Notes: generated by a model from the sequence alone, not told the origin. Positions 48,222 to 57,634 are shown, counted from the stretch's first letter. The stretch is DNA of 64,000 nucleotides from an uncultured Actinomycetes bacterium (GCA_900314875.1 OMWX01000004.1:62001-126000); one strand, 5' to 3'. A program made the numbers and translations.

Positions 48222-50033
48222 ATGAGAGAAGACGATAAATCCGATTTTAATGATTCCGAGCGCGGTTCCGGTTTGTATGATGCGCATTTGTACGGTTCCG
48301 GTCAAAGCGGTTCAGGTCAAAGCGGTTCAGGTCAATACGACTCTGACCGAAGCAATAATAACCTGTACGATTTCGAGCAGGGCAGCGGTCGGCCGGGCAA
48401 CGGTCTTCGCGATGGCAATTTACGCAACGGCGATCGGCGGGACAGTCGGCATAGCAGTCAGCAGGGCGGGAGTCCCCATAACGGCAGCCGTCGCAGAGGG
48501 CATGCTGCCTCAAAAAACTCGGCTTTCGCGAGAACAGGCATATTTATCGCTGTTTTCGTAATTTTATGCATTGTCGGATATTTTGTTTTTCTCTCGCCGG
48601 ATTCAAAATTTTCGCTTCAAAAAGCTCAAAACGCCAAAAACCGCACGCAGGCGACTCTCTCTCTTATGTCTGCTCCCGCTTCGGCTGATATTCGCACAGA
48701 TCCCGGACGCGCGACTGAGCAGATTCTGCTTGACAACGTGTACGAAACGCTTGTCGGGCGCGACGAAAACAACAAGCCGGCCGCAGGGATTGCAAAATCT
48801 TGGGAAATCAGTGCAGACGGGCTTGCGTATTCTTTTCATCTGAACGAAAACATGTGTTTTTCGTCGGGTCGGCGCATGGAAGCTTCCGATGTTGTGCAAT
48901 CGATACATCAGATTACGCAAAATGCCTGGCAGGGCAGCGAAAATCTGGAAAATCTGGCTTCTGTCGAAAATCCTGACCCGAATACTGTTGAGATAAATCT
49001 TTACAAACCCAATCCGCAGCTGCTCTGGTTTTTGTCGGGCAGAGCGGGGATTGTCTATGATTTGCAGTCCGATTGCGATTATTCTTCGTCTGCGGCGGGA
49101 TCCGGCCCGTATAAATTGACGCTCTGGCAAAGCGGCTCCGGCGCGACTTTTGAATTCAATGAGAATTATTACGGCAAAAAACCGGCTGTCGAAAAGATTG
49201 CAGTCAAATATTCTCCCGACGAGAACACTGCGATTGAAGAGCTGAAAAACGGGACTGTCGATGCGATTATAGGGCTTGAACAGCAAGCTCGAAGCGCGGT
49301 CGAAGCTGTTGAAAATGCTGCGGTTTACGAGACGGCAAGCTGCGATAAGGTTGCTCTGGCATTCAATAATAATGAGGCCTCGCTTATGAGCGATCAGAAA
49401 TACAGGCTCGGATTTCAGTATCTGACCGACCGTCACAGCGTTTTGCAGGCTCTGTCTTTAAGTCCGGAAAGCGCGCTGACCGGTCCTGTCGCGCCGCTTG
49501 ACCCCGGGTATGAGGATTTGGGATCTTTGTACGGATACGACTATCAGGCCGGGCGTTCTCAGATAGGCAGATACGTGTCAAAACGGCTTAAACTGGTCTA
49601 TCCTGCGGCTTTGGGAGGTCAAATCGGGCAGGCTGTTTCAAAGATGTTTGCGCAGTCCGGAATTATCGTCGATTCTGAGCCGGTAAGCAATGAAGAATAT
49701 GCGAGTCGGGTTCTTTCGGCGCATAATTTCGATATAACGATTGTCGAATTTGACGGCGGTCATGATTTGGGCATCATTGCCGATCCTTCCTCGGTTGTGC
49801 AATATGATTCGCCCGCCGCTCAGGAAGAATGGCAGAAAGCCCGCTATGCTCCTTCTGAAGCCGAATATGAGGTTTATGCGAAAAATCTGGCGCGCATTAT
49901 TAAGGATGATTCGGCGTATTCCTGGCTTTATGCGCGCAGGCCTCTTGTCGCTGCGGCAAAAAACATTAAAGGTCTTCCCCGGACAATGGCTGCTTCCAAA
50001 GTTCCTTTTGCAAACATCGAAAAGCAGATATAA
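48222..50033 (+). CDS. Membrane-tethered solute-binding protein (SBP_bac_5 family)
   Basis: The 603-residue protein resembles peptide-binding proteins of ABC importers: TEQILLDNVYETLVGRDE, GIAKSWEISADGLAYSFHL and SGPYKLTLWQSG. Instead of a lipoprotein signal it has ~100 polar residues, including GSGQS repeats, then one membrane helix (about 105-127). The tail should be inside and the binding domain outside. No permease or ATPase gene is nearby. This arrangement is odd for the family; a sensing or accessory role is possible. The neighbours nth and valS give no hint. Confidence 0.85.
   Translation: MREDDKSDFNDSERGSGLYDAHLYGSGQSGSGQSGSGQYDSDRSNNNLYDFEQGSGRPGNGLRDGNLRNGDRRDSRHSSQQGGSPHNGSRRRGHAASKNSAFARTGIFIAVFVILCIVGYFVFLSPDSKFSLQKAQNAKNRTQATLSLMSAPASADIRTDPGRATEQILLDNVYETLVGRDENNKPAAGIAKSWEISADGLAYSFHLNENMCFSSGRRMEASDVVQSIHQITQNAWQGSENLENLASVENPDPNTVEINLYKPNPQLLWFLSGRAGIVYDLQSDCDYSSSAAGSGPYKLTLWQSGSGATFEFNENYYGKKPAVEKIAVKYSPDENTAIEELKNGTVDAIIGLEQQARSAVEAVENAAVYETASCDKVALAFNNNEASLMSDQKYRLGFQYLTDRHSVLQALSLSPESALTGPVAPLDPGYEDLGSLYGYDYQAGRSQIGRYVSKRLKLVYPAALGGQIGQAVSKMFAQSGIIVDSEPVSNEEYASRVLSAHNFDITIVEFDGGHDLGIIADPSSVVQYDSPAAQEEWQKARYAPSEAEYEVYAKNLARIIKDDSAYSWLYARRPLVAAAKNIKGLPRTMAASKVPFANIEKQI
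48294..48338 (+). repeat. Three tandem 15-bp repeats inside the solute-binding protein gene
   Basis: Units GGTTCCGGTCAAAGC, GGTTCAGGTCAAAGC and GGTTCAGGTCAATAC encode GSGQS, GSGQS and GSGQY. In-frame, so copy changes would only alter tail length. Confidence 0.9.
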
Positions 50034-50123
50034 GCATATGCGGCAAATATGAAGAATAACGATTTAAACCGCTGAATATGCTGATTTTGCGAAAATGTCT
50101 TCTGCAATCCATAGACTTGCCCT

Positions 50124-52955
50124 ATGGCTGAAAATGACGGAAATATATGTGCGAACCTTGCTCCCCTGCCTGACAAAGTCGGCGTGGAGGGCTTGGAAAA
50201 CAAGTGGTCCAAGCGGTGGGACGAAGACAAAACCTACCGTTTCAGGAACAGTGTCGAGCGCGAAAACGTGTATTCGATTGATACGCCGCCGCCGACTGTG
50301 TCCGGACACCTTCACGTGGGGCATGTTTTTTCGTATACGCACACGGACGTTATCGCCCGTTACAAGCGAATGCGCGGGTTTGACGTTTTCTATCCGATGG
50401 GGTGGGACGACAACGGTCTGCCCACGGAGAGACGCGTTCAGAATTATTACGGCGTGCGCGTCGATACGTCGCTTAAGTATGATCCTGATTTCAAGCCGCC
50501 GTTTGAAGGGACAGACGGAAAGAAGATTCAGGCTAAAGACCAGGTTCCGTGTTCGCGCAGGAATTTCATCGAACTTTGCGAAAAACTGACCGAAACCGAC
50601 GAGAAGCTTTTTGAGGCTTTGTGGCGTTCGCTGGGATTGTCGGTCGATTGGACTCAGACTTATCACACAATCGGAGACCACCCCCGCCGTGTTGCGCAGA
50701 AAGCATTTTTGCGCAATCTTGAAAGGGGAGAGGCGTATCAGAAGGATGCTCCCGGATTGTGGGATGTTACATTCCAGACTGCGGTTGCTCAGGCTGAACT
50801 GGAAAGCCGCGAGTATCCCGGTTTCTATCATCGAGTTGCTTTCCGCACGGAAAACGGAGAACCGCTTTATATCGAAACTACCCGCCCCGAACTTCTGCCG
50901 GCGTGCGTGGCTCTGATTGCGCATCCCGATGATGACAGATATAAGAAATATTTCGGAAAAACCGTTTCTTCGCCGCTTTTTGACGTTGAAGTTCCGGTTG
51001 TTGCGCATAAAGCCGCCGAGATGGACAAGGGAGCCGGCATTGCGATGTGCTGTACGTTCGGAGACGTTACAGACGTTCAGTGGTGGCGCGATTTGAAGCT
51101 GCCTTTGCGTTCGATTATTCAGCGCAACGGCCGCATTGTCATGGAAACTCCCGATTGGATTCAGTCGCCTGCAGGACGCGAGCTTTTTGCTCAGATTGCG
51201 GGAAAAACAACTTTCTCGTCCAGGCAGATTATTGTCGAGGCTTTGAAAGAATCCGGCGATTTGGACGCAGATCCCAAGCCGACGACGCGAATGACCAACT
51301 TCTATGAAAAGGGAGACAAGCCGCTTGAAATCGTCACTTCCCGTCAGTGGTATCTGAAAAACGGAGGAACGGACGAAAAACTGCGCGAAGAACTTATCGG
51401 TCGCGGTCGCGAGCTTGATTTCTGCCCTGATTTCATGCGCGTAAGGTACGAAAACTGGGTGAACGGACTGAACGGAGACTGGCTTATCAGCCGTCAGCGT
51501 TTCTTCGGCGTGCCGTTCCCGCTCTGGTATCCGCTTGACGAGCAGGGGGAACCTGATTATTCTTCGCCGATTGTGCCTTCGGAAGACGTTCTGCCGATTG
51601 ACCCCACAATCGACACGCCTGCAGGTTATGAGGAATCTCAGCGCGACGTGCCCGGCGGATTTACAGCCGAAAAAGATATTATGGATACTTGGGCAACCTC
51701 ATCGCTCACCCCCCAAATTGTTACTCGCTGGGCAGAACCCGGCGAAGAAAACGAAGCTCTTTTCAAAGCAACCTTCCCGATGGATCTTCGTCCTCAAGGG
51801 CAGGATATTATTCGCACATGGCTTTTCAGCACAGCGGTTCGCGCACATCTTGAAAACGGCGTTTTGCCTTGGAAACATGCGGCTTTGTCCGGATGGATTC
51901 TCGATCCGGATCACAAGAAAATGAGCAAATCCAAAGGAAATGTCGTTGTGCCGAATGAGCCGATTGAAAAATTCGGAGCGGACGCGGTTCGCTACTGGGC
52001 GGCTTCAGCGCGTCTGGGAACGGATGCTGCATACGACATCGGTCAGATGAAAATCGGTCGCCGCCTTGCGATTAAACTGCTGAATGCGACCAAGTTTGCT
52101 TTGTCAATCGGACGCGAAGACGAATCACACAGCGTGAAAACAAGCGATTCGGTCGTTTGGAATCCGTCTGACGTTACTGTCGAACTGGACAGGGCTGTTT
52201 TGGCGCGTCTTGCCGACGTTATCGAAACTGCGACAAAAGCGCTTGAATCATACGATCATGCGAAGGCTTTGGAAACAATCGAGACATTCTTCTGGCAGTT
52301 CTGCGACGATTACATCGAGCTGAGCAAGAATCGCGCTTACGGAACGGCTCGCATTGCCGAAGGTCATAACCGAGAAAAGGATATTTTGTCTGCCAGAACC
52401 GTTTTGGGATTGGTTTCGGATGCTTTCTCGCGTCTTCTGGCGCCTTATATTCCTTTTGCTGCCGAAGAAGTTTACGCATGGATGCACGAAGGCGGCAAGT
52501 CTGTCCATCTTGCTTCCTGGCCTGAGGCTGATTTCTATCGTCGCGCGGCTGCAGGCGCCGATCCCGCAATGCTTGACTGGGCGGGACGCGTTTTGGCTAT
52601 GCTTCGCAAGATTAAGTCCGAATCCAAAGTTTCAATGAAAACTCCGATTTTGTCCGCAACCGTTTCGGTGGAAAGCGAAGGCTTTGAATTCGCGAAGAGT
52701 TCTTTGTCCGACGTTTGCGAGGCTGCGCGAGCAGAAGGAGAAGTTAAGATTGTCGAGGCTGCAGCCGAAAACGCTGTTGAAAACGCTGCGGGCAAGGCGG
52801 CTTCGAAAGGGGAGGATGTCTGTTCTGACGATACTGCCGATTCCGAAGGCATTTCCGCAGGTTCAAATTTGCAGCAGTCAGGTTCGTATAACGGCGTTAC
52901 AGTCGTCGAATACGAGCTGGGCGAGCCTCCCGCAAAGCCTGCAAAAAAGGCTTGA
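50124..52955 (+). CDS. valS: Valine--tRNA ligase
   Basis: ValRS charges tRNA-Val and edits misactivated threonine. The 943-residue class I enzyme has the HIGH-type HLHVGH motif near residue 60 and KMSKS at 599-603, with an editing domain between. GWDDNGLPTERRVQNYYGV is the pattern of the second ValRS form, shared with archaea and some bacteria, not the Escherichia coli form. No C-terminal coiled-coil arm is seen; instead the last ~75 residues contain an Ala/Glu/Asp-rich stretch before a short final strand. No T-box leader is visible upstream. Confidence 0.95.
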   Translation: MAENDGNICANLAPLPDKVGVEGLENKWSKRWDEDKTYRFRNSVERENVYSIDTPPPTVSGHLHVGHVFSYTHTDVIARYKRMRGFDVFYPMGWDDNGLPTERRVQNYYGVRVDTSLKYDPDFKPPFEGTDGKKIQAKDQVPCSRRNFIELCEKLTETDEKLFEALWRSLGLSVDWTQTYHTIGDHPRRVAQKAFLRNLERGEAYQKDAPGLWDVTFQTAVAQAELESREYPGFYHRVAFRTENGEPLYIETTRPELLPACVALIAHPDDDRYKKYFGKTVSSPLFDVEVPVVAHKAAEMDKGAGIAMCCTFGDVTDVQWWRDLKLPLRSIIQRNGRIVMETPDWIQSPAGRELFAQIAGKTTFSSRQIIVEALKESGDLDADPKPTTRMTNFYEKGDKPLEIVTSRQWYLKNGGTDEKLREELIGRGRELDFCPDFMRVRYENWVNGLNGDWLISRQRFFGVPFPLWYPLDEQGEPDYSSPIVPSEDVLPIDPTIDTPAGYEESQRDVPGGFTAEKDIMDTWATSSLTPQIVTRWAEPGEENEALFKATFPMDLRPQGQDIIRTWLFSTAVRAHLENGVLPWKHAALSGWILDPDHKKMSKSKGNVVVPNEPIEKFGADAVRYWAASARLGTDAAYDIGQMKIGRRLAIKLLNATKFALSIGREDESHSVKTSDSVVWNPSDVTVELDRAVLARLADVIETATKALESYDHAKALETIETFFWQFCDDYIELSKNRAYGTARIAEGHNREKDILSARTVLGLVSDAFSRLLAPYIPFAAEEVYAWMHEGGKSVHLASWPEADFYRRAAAGADPAMLDWAGRVLAMLRKIKSESKVSMKTPILSATVSVESEGFEFAKSSLSDVCEAARAEGEVKIVEAAAENAVENAAGKAASKGEDVCSDDTADSEGISAGSNLQQSGSYNGVTVVEYELGEPPAKPAKKA

Positions 52956-53299
52956 ACCAAATCAAGGAAATAAGCAGTTAACTGCGCAACCTGAATGCAT
53001 GCAGAAAATAACCGTTAAAAGCCGGCGAAAATAAAAGCCGGCTTTCGGTCTGTCCTGCAGTCTGAAATTCTGTCGGCAGCCTTAACCTCAGTGCTTCTAA
53101 TCGCCTGCGGTTCGGTCTGTTTGCGGTTCGGTCAGCTCAAAATTTGATCTGCGGCGCTAAACCGGCGCTAAACCGGCGCTAAACCGGCGTTAGGTCGGCG
53201 GCGCTGAGTCTGTCGCAGCTGCAAAAATTTCCGCAAAAAATAATTTAATTATTAATTTCCTATAAAACGCAAGATATAGAGAGAAAAAGGAATAACCGC
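52956..53299. other. Intergenic region with repeats between valS and the MFS gene
   Basis: This 344-bp gap holds a hairpin AAGCCGGC/GCCGGCTT (53019-53026 with 53037-53044), with only a short T run, which may end valS transcription; two copies of TGCGGTTCGGT near 53105-53132; and the 11-bp array described separately. AT-rich TAATTTAATTATTAATTTCC (53242-53261) precedes the MFS gene. No gene is seen. Confidence 0.6.
53153..53196. repeat. Tandem 11-bp repeat, three perfect copies and one degenerate
   Basis: GGCGCTAAACC is repeated at 53153, 53164 and 53175, then GGCGTTAGGTC at 53186. The array is intergenic, upstream of the MFS gene. Confidence 0.92.
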
Positions 53300-54520
53300 A
53301 TGGTTAAATCAAAATCGGTCACGCCTCTTTATTCGATAAATCAGGCGCTGAACATGGTGAATTGCTGTCTTTCGGGAACGTTTGCAGCCAACTATCTCAA
53401 ACAGCAGGCCGGCGCGACAAACAGTCAGTCGGGAATAGTTATATCGGTTTCCAATATTTTCTGTTTTGTTCTCGGAATTTCACTTTCATCTCTGATTGAC
53501 AAGAACAGGCGATTTAACGTTGCAAAAATAATTCCCTGCATGATTGTTCTGCAAATCGCTTCCTGTGTCGTTTTGTCGGTTTTTCCGAATAATGCGCCGC
53601 TTGCATATGTTTCATACGCAGCTTTTTCCACGTTCAGCGGCATTGTCAGCCCGCTTCTTTTGAAATTCTATGCAGATATGGCTCACGGCGGATTTGTTCT
53701 CGACTTCGGAGTTGCTCGTGGAATCGCTTCTGCGGCTTTCGTAATTACTTCTGCCGTGTCGGGAAAAGTTGCCGAAAAGGTTTCTGTCTCGGTATTTCCG
53801 AAAATTGCGATTGCAACCGGAATTTTGAATCTCATTTTCCATTTTGTTCTCTGCCGTCAGGTCATGGGCAAAGCGAAGCATGAGACTGTTGAAGAGGAAG
53901 AGGGTTCTACGCTGGGACAATTTATTTCCTCGAATCCGCGCTTCTGTCTGCTGCTTGCGGGAATTGCCTGCATTTTTGTCGGACATTATTTTTCGTGCAA
54001 CTTCCTTATCAATGTTGTCAATAACTTGGGATCTGACAATGGGATAATGGGATTGCTCGGCGGATTTATGGCTCTTACCGAAGTGCCTGTTATGATGTGT
54101 TTTGCAAAAATCAAGAAGGGAAGAGACACAAGAAATCTGTTGAAAATGTCGCTTATTTTCTTCGGACTTAAATGTCTTGCAGTTGCTTTGGCTCCGAATA
54201 TTCCTCTGCTGTTTGCAGCGTTTATTCTCCAGGCTCCTTCGTTTGCGCTTTACACTCCGCTTATTGTTGAATATGTCAAGGAAACTCTGCCTCACCGCGA
54301 TTCGGGCAAGGCTCAGAGCATGGCTTACGGCATGTTGTCTTTGGGGCAGGTTATTGCAGGTTTTGTGGCCGGCAATCTTTACGACAATATGTCAGTTTCT
54401 CAAACTCTGCTTATAGGCGCAGCTGTTGCGCTGTTCGGAGCGGCTTTGTCTTTGCTCGGTCTGAAAAAGCCGAAGAATGATCAGGATTCGGCTGCTGTTG
54501 CAGGGCAGACTGCATTTTAA
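53300..54520 (+). CDS. MFS transporter, LacY/oligosaccharide-symporter-like
   Basis: The 406-residue protein has about twelve hydrophobic helices in two halves, with a charged central loop (about 193-207, KHETVEEEEG). LDFGVARGIASAAFVITSAV resembles the region after the fourth helix in the LacY-like MFS_1 group, which carry sugars with protons. The substrate cannot be read from the sequence, and no sugar hydrolase is adjacent. It converges on the glycosyltransferase gene through a shared hairpin. Confidence 0.82.
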   Translation: MVKSKSVTPLYSINQALNMVNCCLSGTFAANYLKQQAGATNSQSGIVISVSNIFCFVLGISLSSLIDKNRRFNVAKIIPCMIVLQIASCVVLSVFPNNAPLAYVSYAAFSTFSGIVSPLLLKFYADMAHGGFVLDFGVARGIASAAFVITSAVSGKVAEKVSVSVFPKIAIATGILNLIFHFVLCRQVMGKAKHETVEEEEGSTLGQFISSNPRFCLLLAGIACIFVGHYFSCNFLINVVNNLGSDNGIMGLLGGFMALTEVPVMMCFAKIKKGRDTRNLLKMSLIFFGLKCLAVALAPNIPLLFAAFILQAPSFALYTPLIVEYVKETLPHRDSGKAQSMAYGMLSLGQVIAGFVAGNLYDNMSVSQTLLIGAAVALFGAALSLLGLKKPKNDQDSAAVAGQTAF

Positions 54521-54594
54521 TCGGGTTTAATGCGGCAGTATCATGTCGGCTGCAATTAAACATTCAGACATGATTGAATGCAAAAACAGATACA

Positions 54595-54638
54595 ATAAAC
54601 GGCGTCAAATCAGATAACTGATCGGGCGCCGTTTATTG
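54595..54638. terminator. Bidirectional terminator between the MFS and glycosyltransferase genes
   Basis: ATAAACGGCG (54595-54604) pairs perfectly with CGCCGTTTAT (54627-54636). A second hairpin, ATCAG/CTGAT, sits in its loop. Confidence 0.75.
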
Positions 54639-54653
54639 CAATCCTGAATTGTA

Positions 54654-55678
54654 TTATTTCAAGTTTTCTGCGGCAATTTTCGCAAGAAATTCCTTTTCGG
54701 CATTGTCAGCTTCCAAATTTGCAACGGCCGCCTGAGTTTTTTCGGGAGAAATTGCAACAGATTTTTTCAGCAGATCTTTTGCAATACGCGTCTGCTCCAC
54801 GCGAAGCATGCACAATGATTCGCGAACCAGAAAACCTGTGCGTATCTGTTCGATTTTTTCTTCTGCAACATTGTTGAATCCGCTGTAAATTTTGACGGCC
54901 TTCTCGAAGCCCTGTTCGTCATTTGCGGCTTTCTGGTCATAAAAATCAGGATTTGCGCTTCGTGAGCGGCTTCCGGTTCCTTTGCAGACGCGGTACGAAT
55001 TTTTGAAATCGCCAAGGAAAACGTATTTTCCCGGGTGGGCGCCGTAACGATACCATGTATGAGTATCCTCGGAAACAGAAAGCGCGGGGAACGGTTCTTT
55101 AACGGCAAGCGACGTTTTCACGGCTGTGCAGGAAGTTAAAGTCGTATAGTTTTTCTTTGTCGCCAAATCTATCCAGGCATTTTCTCCCTGAACTGCATTG
55201 TGTGCGTGTCCGTCGATAATCTCTCTGATTGTAAGGGGTATATCGTCGTATGAGTATATGTCGGAATTTTCGTCTATAACGTTGAAACTCGAGTATACGA
55301 CATTGATTTTCTCATCCGATTCGAACGCTTTTCGCGTCAGTTCCAGCCTTTTTTCGTGTGCGATATCGTCTGTGTCCAAAAAAGAATGAAAGGAGAGGAG
55401 ATTTCGTTTGCAAACCTGATTCCTTCGTTTCTGGCTCTTCCCGTGCCCAGCGGCTTATCAGAACGGACAATATGCACCTTGTCGCCCAGACGCTTTTCGA
55501 TATTGTCAAGCTCGGTCAAGGCATTTTCATTGTCGGAACAGTCATCCGTAATTGCGAGAACCCAATTTTCGTCCGTCTGATTTTCAATCGATTCTATTGC
55601 TTCGCGGAAATGTTTTTCAGTCTGCCTCGAACCGTCTGACTTGTGCGGCATGACAAAAACTGCCGGTTTTTCGTTCAT
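54654..55678 (-). pseudogene. Family 2-type glycosyltransferase, split by a -1 frameshift in a T6 run
   Basis: Read with one -1 shift, the gene gives a 341-residue GT-A glycosyltransferase. The N-terminal part has the nucleotide-binding strand (PAVFVMPHKSDGS, AITDDCSDNENA) and GTGRARNEGIRFA. At six T residues (minus strand; 55378-55383) the frame passes to LDTDDIAHEKRLELTRKAF, which holds the metal-binding DxD. Without the shift the product ends just after and lacks the DxD, so it would be inactive. ATG at 55678 is preferred to 55711. The acceptor sugar is unknown. Mutation, phase variation or sequencing error are all possible. Confidence 0.8.
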
Positions 55679-55878
55679 CGATAAATACTGCCTTTCAATG
55701 CGTAACTTCATTAATCTTAATTCGGCTGCGCCGGCGCATGACTTGCAAAGGTTTTGCGGTTGTGCGGCTGCAAACAGCTCATAAATTCACGTATTTCATA
55801 CCATTATGCTTTTACGCTTTTGTGCCATTATGCTTTTTGCTTTTAAGCTTTTTCGCACACCATAATTGCATGTATGAA

Positions 55879-56319
55879 TTACATGGTTTCAGATTCGATT
55901 ATACGCACGTGACGTTTTTTTGTTTCCTCAACTACGAAAATTTTATATTTCTCCGCAATATTTTCATCAAGTCCGGATTCCTTCGCAAGTCTTTTCAGCC
56001 GATCAAGCTGATATTCCTCGCGCTTGCGGTCTTCGGGCAAAAAGCCTGCCTTGGCCTTAATTTCTCCGACTTTTTTTGTGGTTTTGAATCTTTCTGCAAG
56101 AAGATGAACAATTGCGGCATCGAGGTTGTCGATTGTCGTGCGCAGAGCGTTTATCTTCTCGGCTGCGGTGTATTCATTTGTGCTGTGCTCGGAAGTGTCG
56201 GATACAGACGTGATTTTGTCTGCTGTTTCAGGCGTATTTTCTGTATTTTTGTTTTGGCGTTTATTTTCATTTTGGCAATTGTTTTCATTCTGCCAATGGC
56301 TGTCCGTGTCGCTGTTCAT
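55879..56319 (-). CDS. Chorismate mutase, AroQ class
   Basis: Chorismate mutase turns chorismate into prephenate for phenylalanine and tyrosine. With ATG at 56319 the protein has 146 residues. The last ~90 match the all-helical AroQ fold: INALRTTIDNLDAAIVHLL, VGEIKAKAG and EDRKREEYQLDRL, with Arg and Lys residues at the expected active-site places. The first ~50 residues are a polar Asn/Gln/Glu-rich extension. A longer frame reaches 56400 but has no better start. Confidence 0.9.
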   Translation of the reverse strand: MNSDTDSHWQNENNCQNENKRQNKNTENTPETADKITSVSDTSEHSTNEYTAAEKINALRTTIDNLDAAIVHLLAERFKTTKKVGEIKAKAGFLPEDRKREEYQLDRLKRLAKESGLDENIAEKYKIFVVEETKKRHVRIIESETM

Positions 56320-56574
56320 AATACAAGCATACCGAATGGTCGGGGCAGAAGCATTAAAAAGCAGCGATAAAAAGCCGCAATAAAAAGCCGCGCCCGGCAA
56401 TTCTTGAATTTTTGAGCTTCTAAAAACAGAGCATAAGATAAAAACTCATTTTAAAAACTCAAATCAAGAGTGCTCAAGCGCGGCAGGAAATTTGCAAGAA
56501 TATTGCAGAAAGATTTACTTCAACTCGATTTGATTGCAATCCGAATTTATTGCAAACTTTCAGAGAAGCGATTC

Positions 56575-57279
56575 TCAGCAGTCGCAGTCTTTGCAGTCGT
56601 CGCCGCACTTGCCGTTTGCGCTTTTCTTATCGGCGCAATCGCAGTCGTTGCAGCAGTCCTTGTCTTTGCAGCAGTCCTTGTCTTTGCAGCATGGGTCTTC
56701 CTTGCAATCGCAATCCTTGTCGCATTTGTCGCTGTCTTTGCATTCGCCGTTTGCGCAGTCGCAATCGTCGCAACAATCGCTGCTGCTGCAGCATGCTTCG
56801 CTCAGACGCACGCGAGCCGCCGCAATTTCCTTCTCGGCTTCCTCGGCGGTGGTCCAGAAAGAACCGGGCTTAACTTCTTTGCCGGGTTCAAGAGCCTTGT
56901 ACTGGCTGAAGAAGTGATCGATTTCCTTCTTGTGGAATTCGTTCACATCGTCAACATCCTTAATATCGTCGAAGCGAGGATCTGCAGGCACGCAAAGAAC
57001 CTTGTCGTCACCGCCGGCTTCGTCTTCCATATGGTAAAGAGCGATTGCGCGACACTCGACTACGCAGCCGGGGAAAACAGAATCCGGAATCATAACCAAA
57101 GCGTCGAGCGGATCGCCGTCTTCTCCGAGCGTGCCTTCGATGTAACCGTAATCGTCGGGGTATTGCATTGAAGTGAAAAGAGTGCGGTCAAGGCGGACGC
57201 GGCCAGTCTTGTGATCGACTTCGTACTTGTTGTGAGAACCGCGGGGAATTTCTACCACTACATCAAATGTTTCAGCCAT
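56575..57279 (-). CDS. ppa: Inorganic pyrophosphatase with a C-terminal cysteine-rich tail
   Basis: Residues 1-160 are a complete soluble family I pyrophosphatase, which hydrolyses diphosphate to phosphate: [16 protein letters not shown], the metal-binding [11 protein letters not shown] (Asp54, Asp56, Asp59), and [12 protein letters not shown]. Actinobacterial homologues I know end near here, at 160-170 residues. This one goes on with 72 residues holding 22 Cys and many Asp and Lys but no His, including [14 protein letters not shown]. The composition resembles a metallothionein. The frame is open and in phase with the enzyme, so it is not an assembly shift at the junction. Its start follows a good AAAAGGAG site. 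Confidence 0.95.
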   Translation of the reverse strand: MAETFDVVVEIPRGSHNKYEVDHKTGRVRLDRTLFTSMQYPDDYGYIEGTLGEDGDPLDALVMIPDSVFPGCVVECRAIALYHMEDEAGGDDKVLCVPADPRFDDIKDVDDVNEFHKKEIDHFFSQYKALEPGKEVKPGSFWTTAEEAEKEIAAARVRLSEACCSSSDCCDDCDCANGECKDSDKCDKDCDCKEDPCCKDKDCCKDKDCCNDCDCADKKSANGKCGDDCKDCDC

Positions 57280-57634
57280 TTTTAATTATCTCCTTTTAGG
57301 GAAAATTTTGTCAAATACTGACATGTCAAGAATAGTGAAAAATATGCGTAAATGCAAGATAAAACAAGCGTAAAAACGTTTTGCCGATTTTCGGGGTCTG
57401 TGAGTTCGGGCGGCGTGCGTAATGCGGTTTTGAATCAAGTTTTTGAGTATGTTAATCAGGTTTTGAATCTGGTTTTGAATCAGATTTTGATTTCCGTTTT
57501 GCTGTCGGAAACGTTCCCGCGCTGATTTTCGGGGGTCGCATTGATGCACATTCTTCTGCGTTCATTGCGGGCGAAACATGAAAAATGCGATTGTGATTTT
57601 GACATATCTGAAGATTTGAAGAAAGGAGCCATGC
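57280..57634. other. Divergent region between ppa and the surface protein gene
   Basis: This 355-bp gap holds a perfect palindrome TGACATGTCA (57319-57328), overlapping a TTGACA that could be the -35 of ppa, and, further on, T-rich imperfect repeats of GGTTTTGAATCA at 57426-57494. The surface protein start is preceded by AAAGGAG. No gene is seen. Confidence 0.55.

Noticed and set aside
53101-53210. CRISPR-like array
   Set aside because: The units are 11 bp and directly joined, with no spacers, and no cas gene is near.
55800-55860. T-rich repeats of TTATGCTTTT type between the glycosyltransferase and chorismate mutase genes
   Set aside because: The units vary in length and spacing and no stem forms; probably simple low-complexity DNA or a weak minus-strand terminator.
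56470-57171. Hydrophobic plus-strand frame opposite the pyrophosphatase
   Set aside because: It mirrors the cysteine-rich tail (GCA repeats read as Ala/Val/Leu). The minus-strand pyrophosphatase is certain, so this is a shadow.
57426-57494. GGTTTTGAATC repeats before the surface protein, considered as a phase-variation switch
   Set aside because: They lie ~140 bp upstream of the start, are imperfect, and do not sit between recognisable -35 and -10 boxes.
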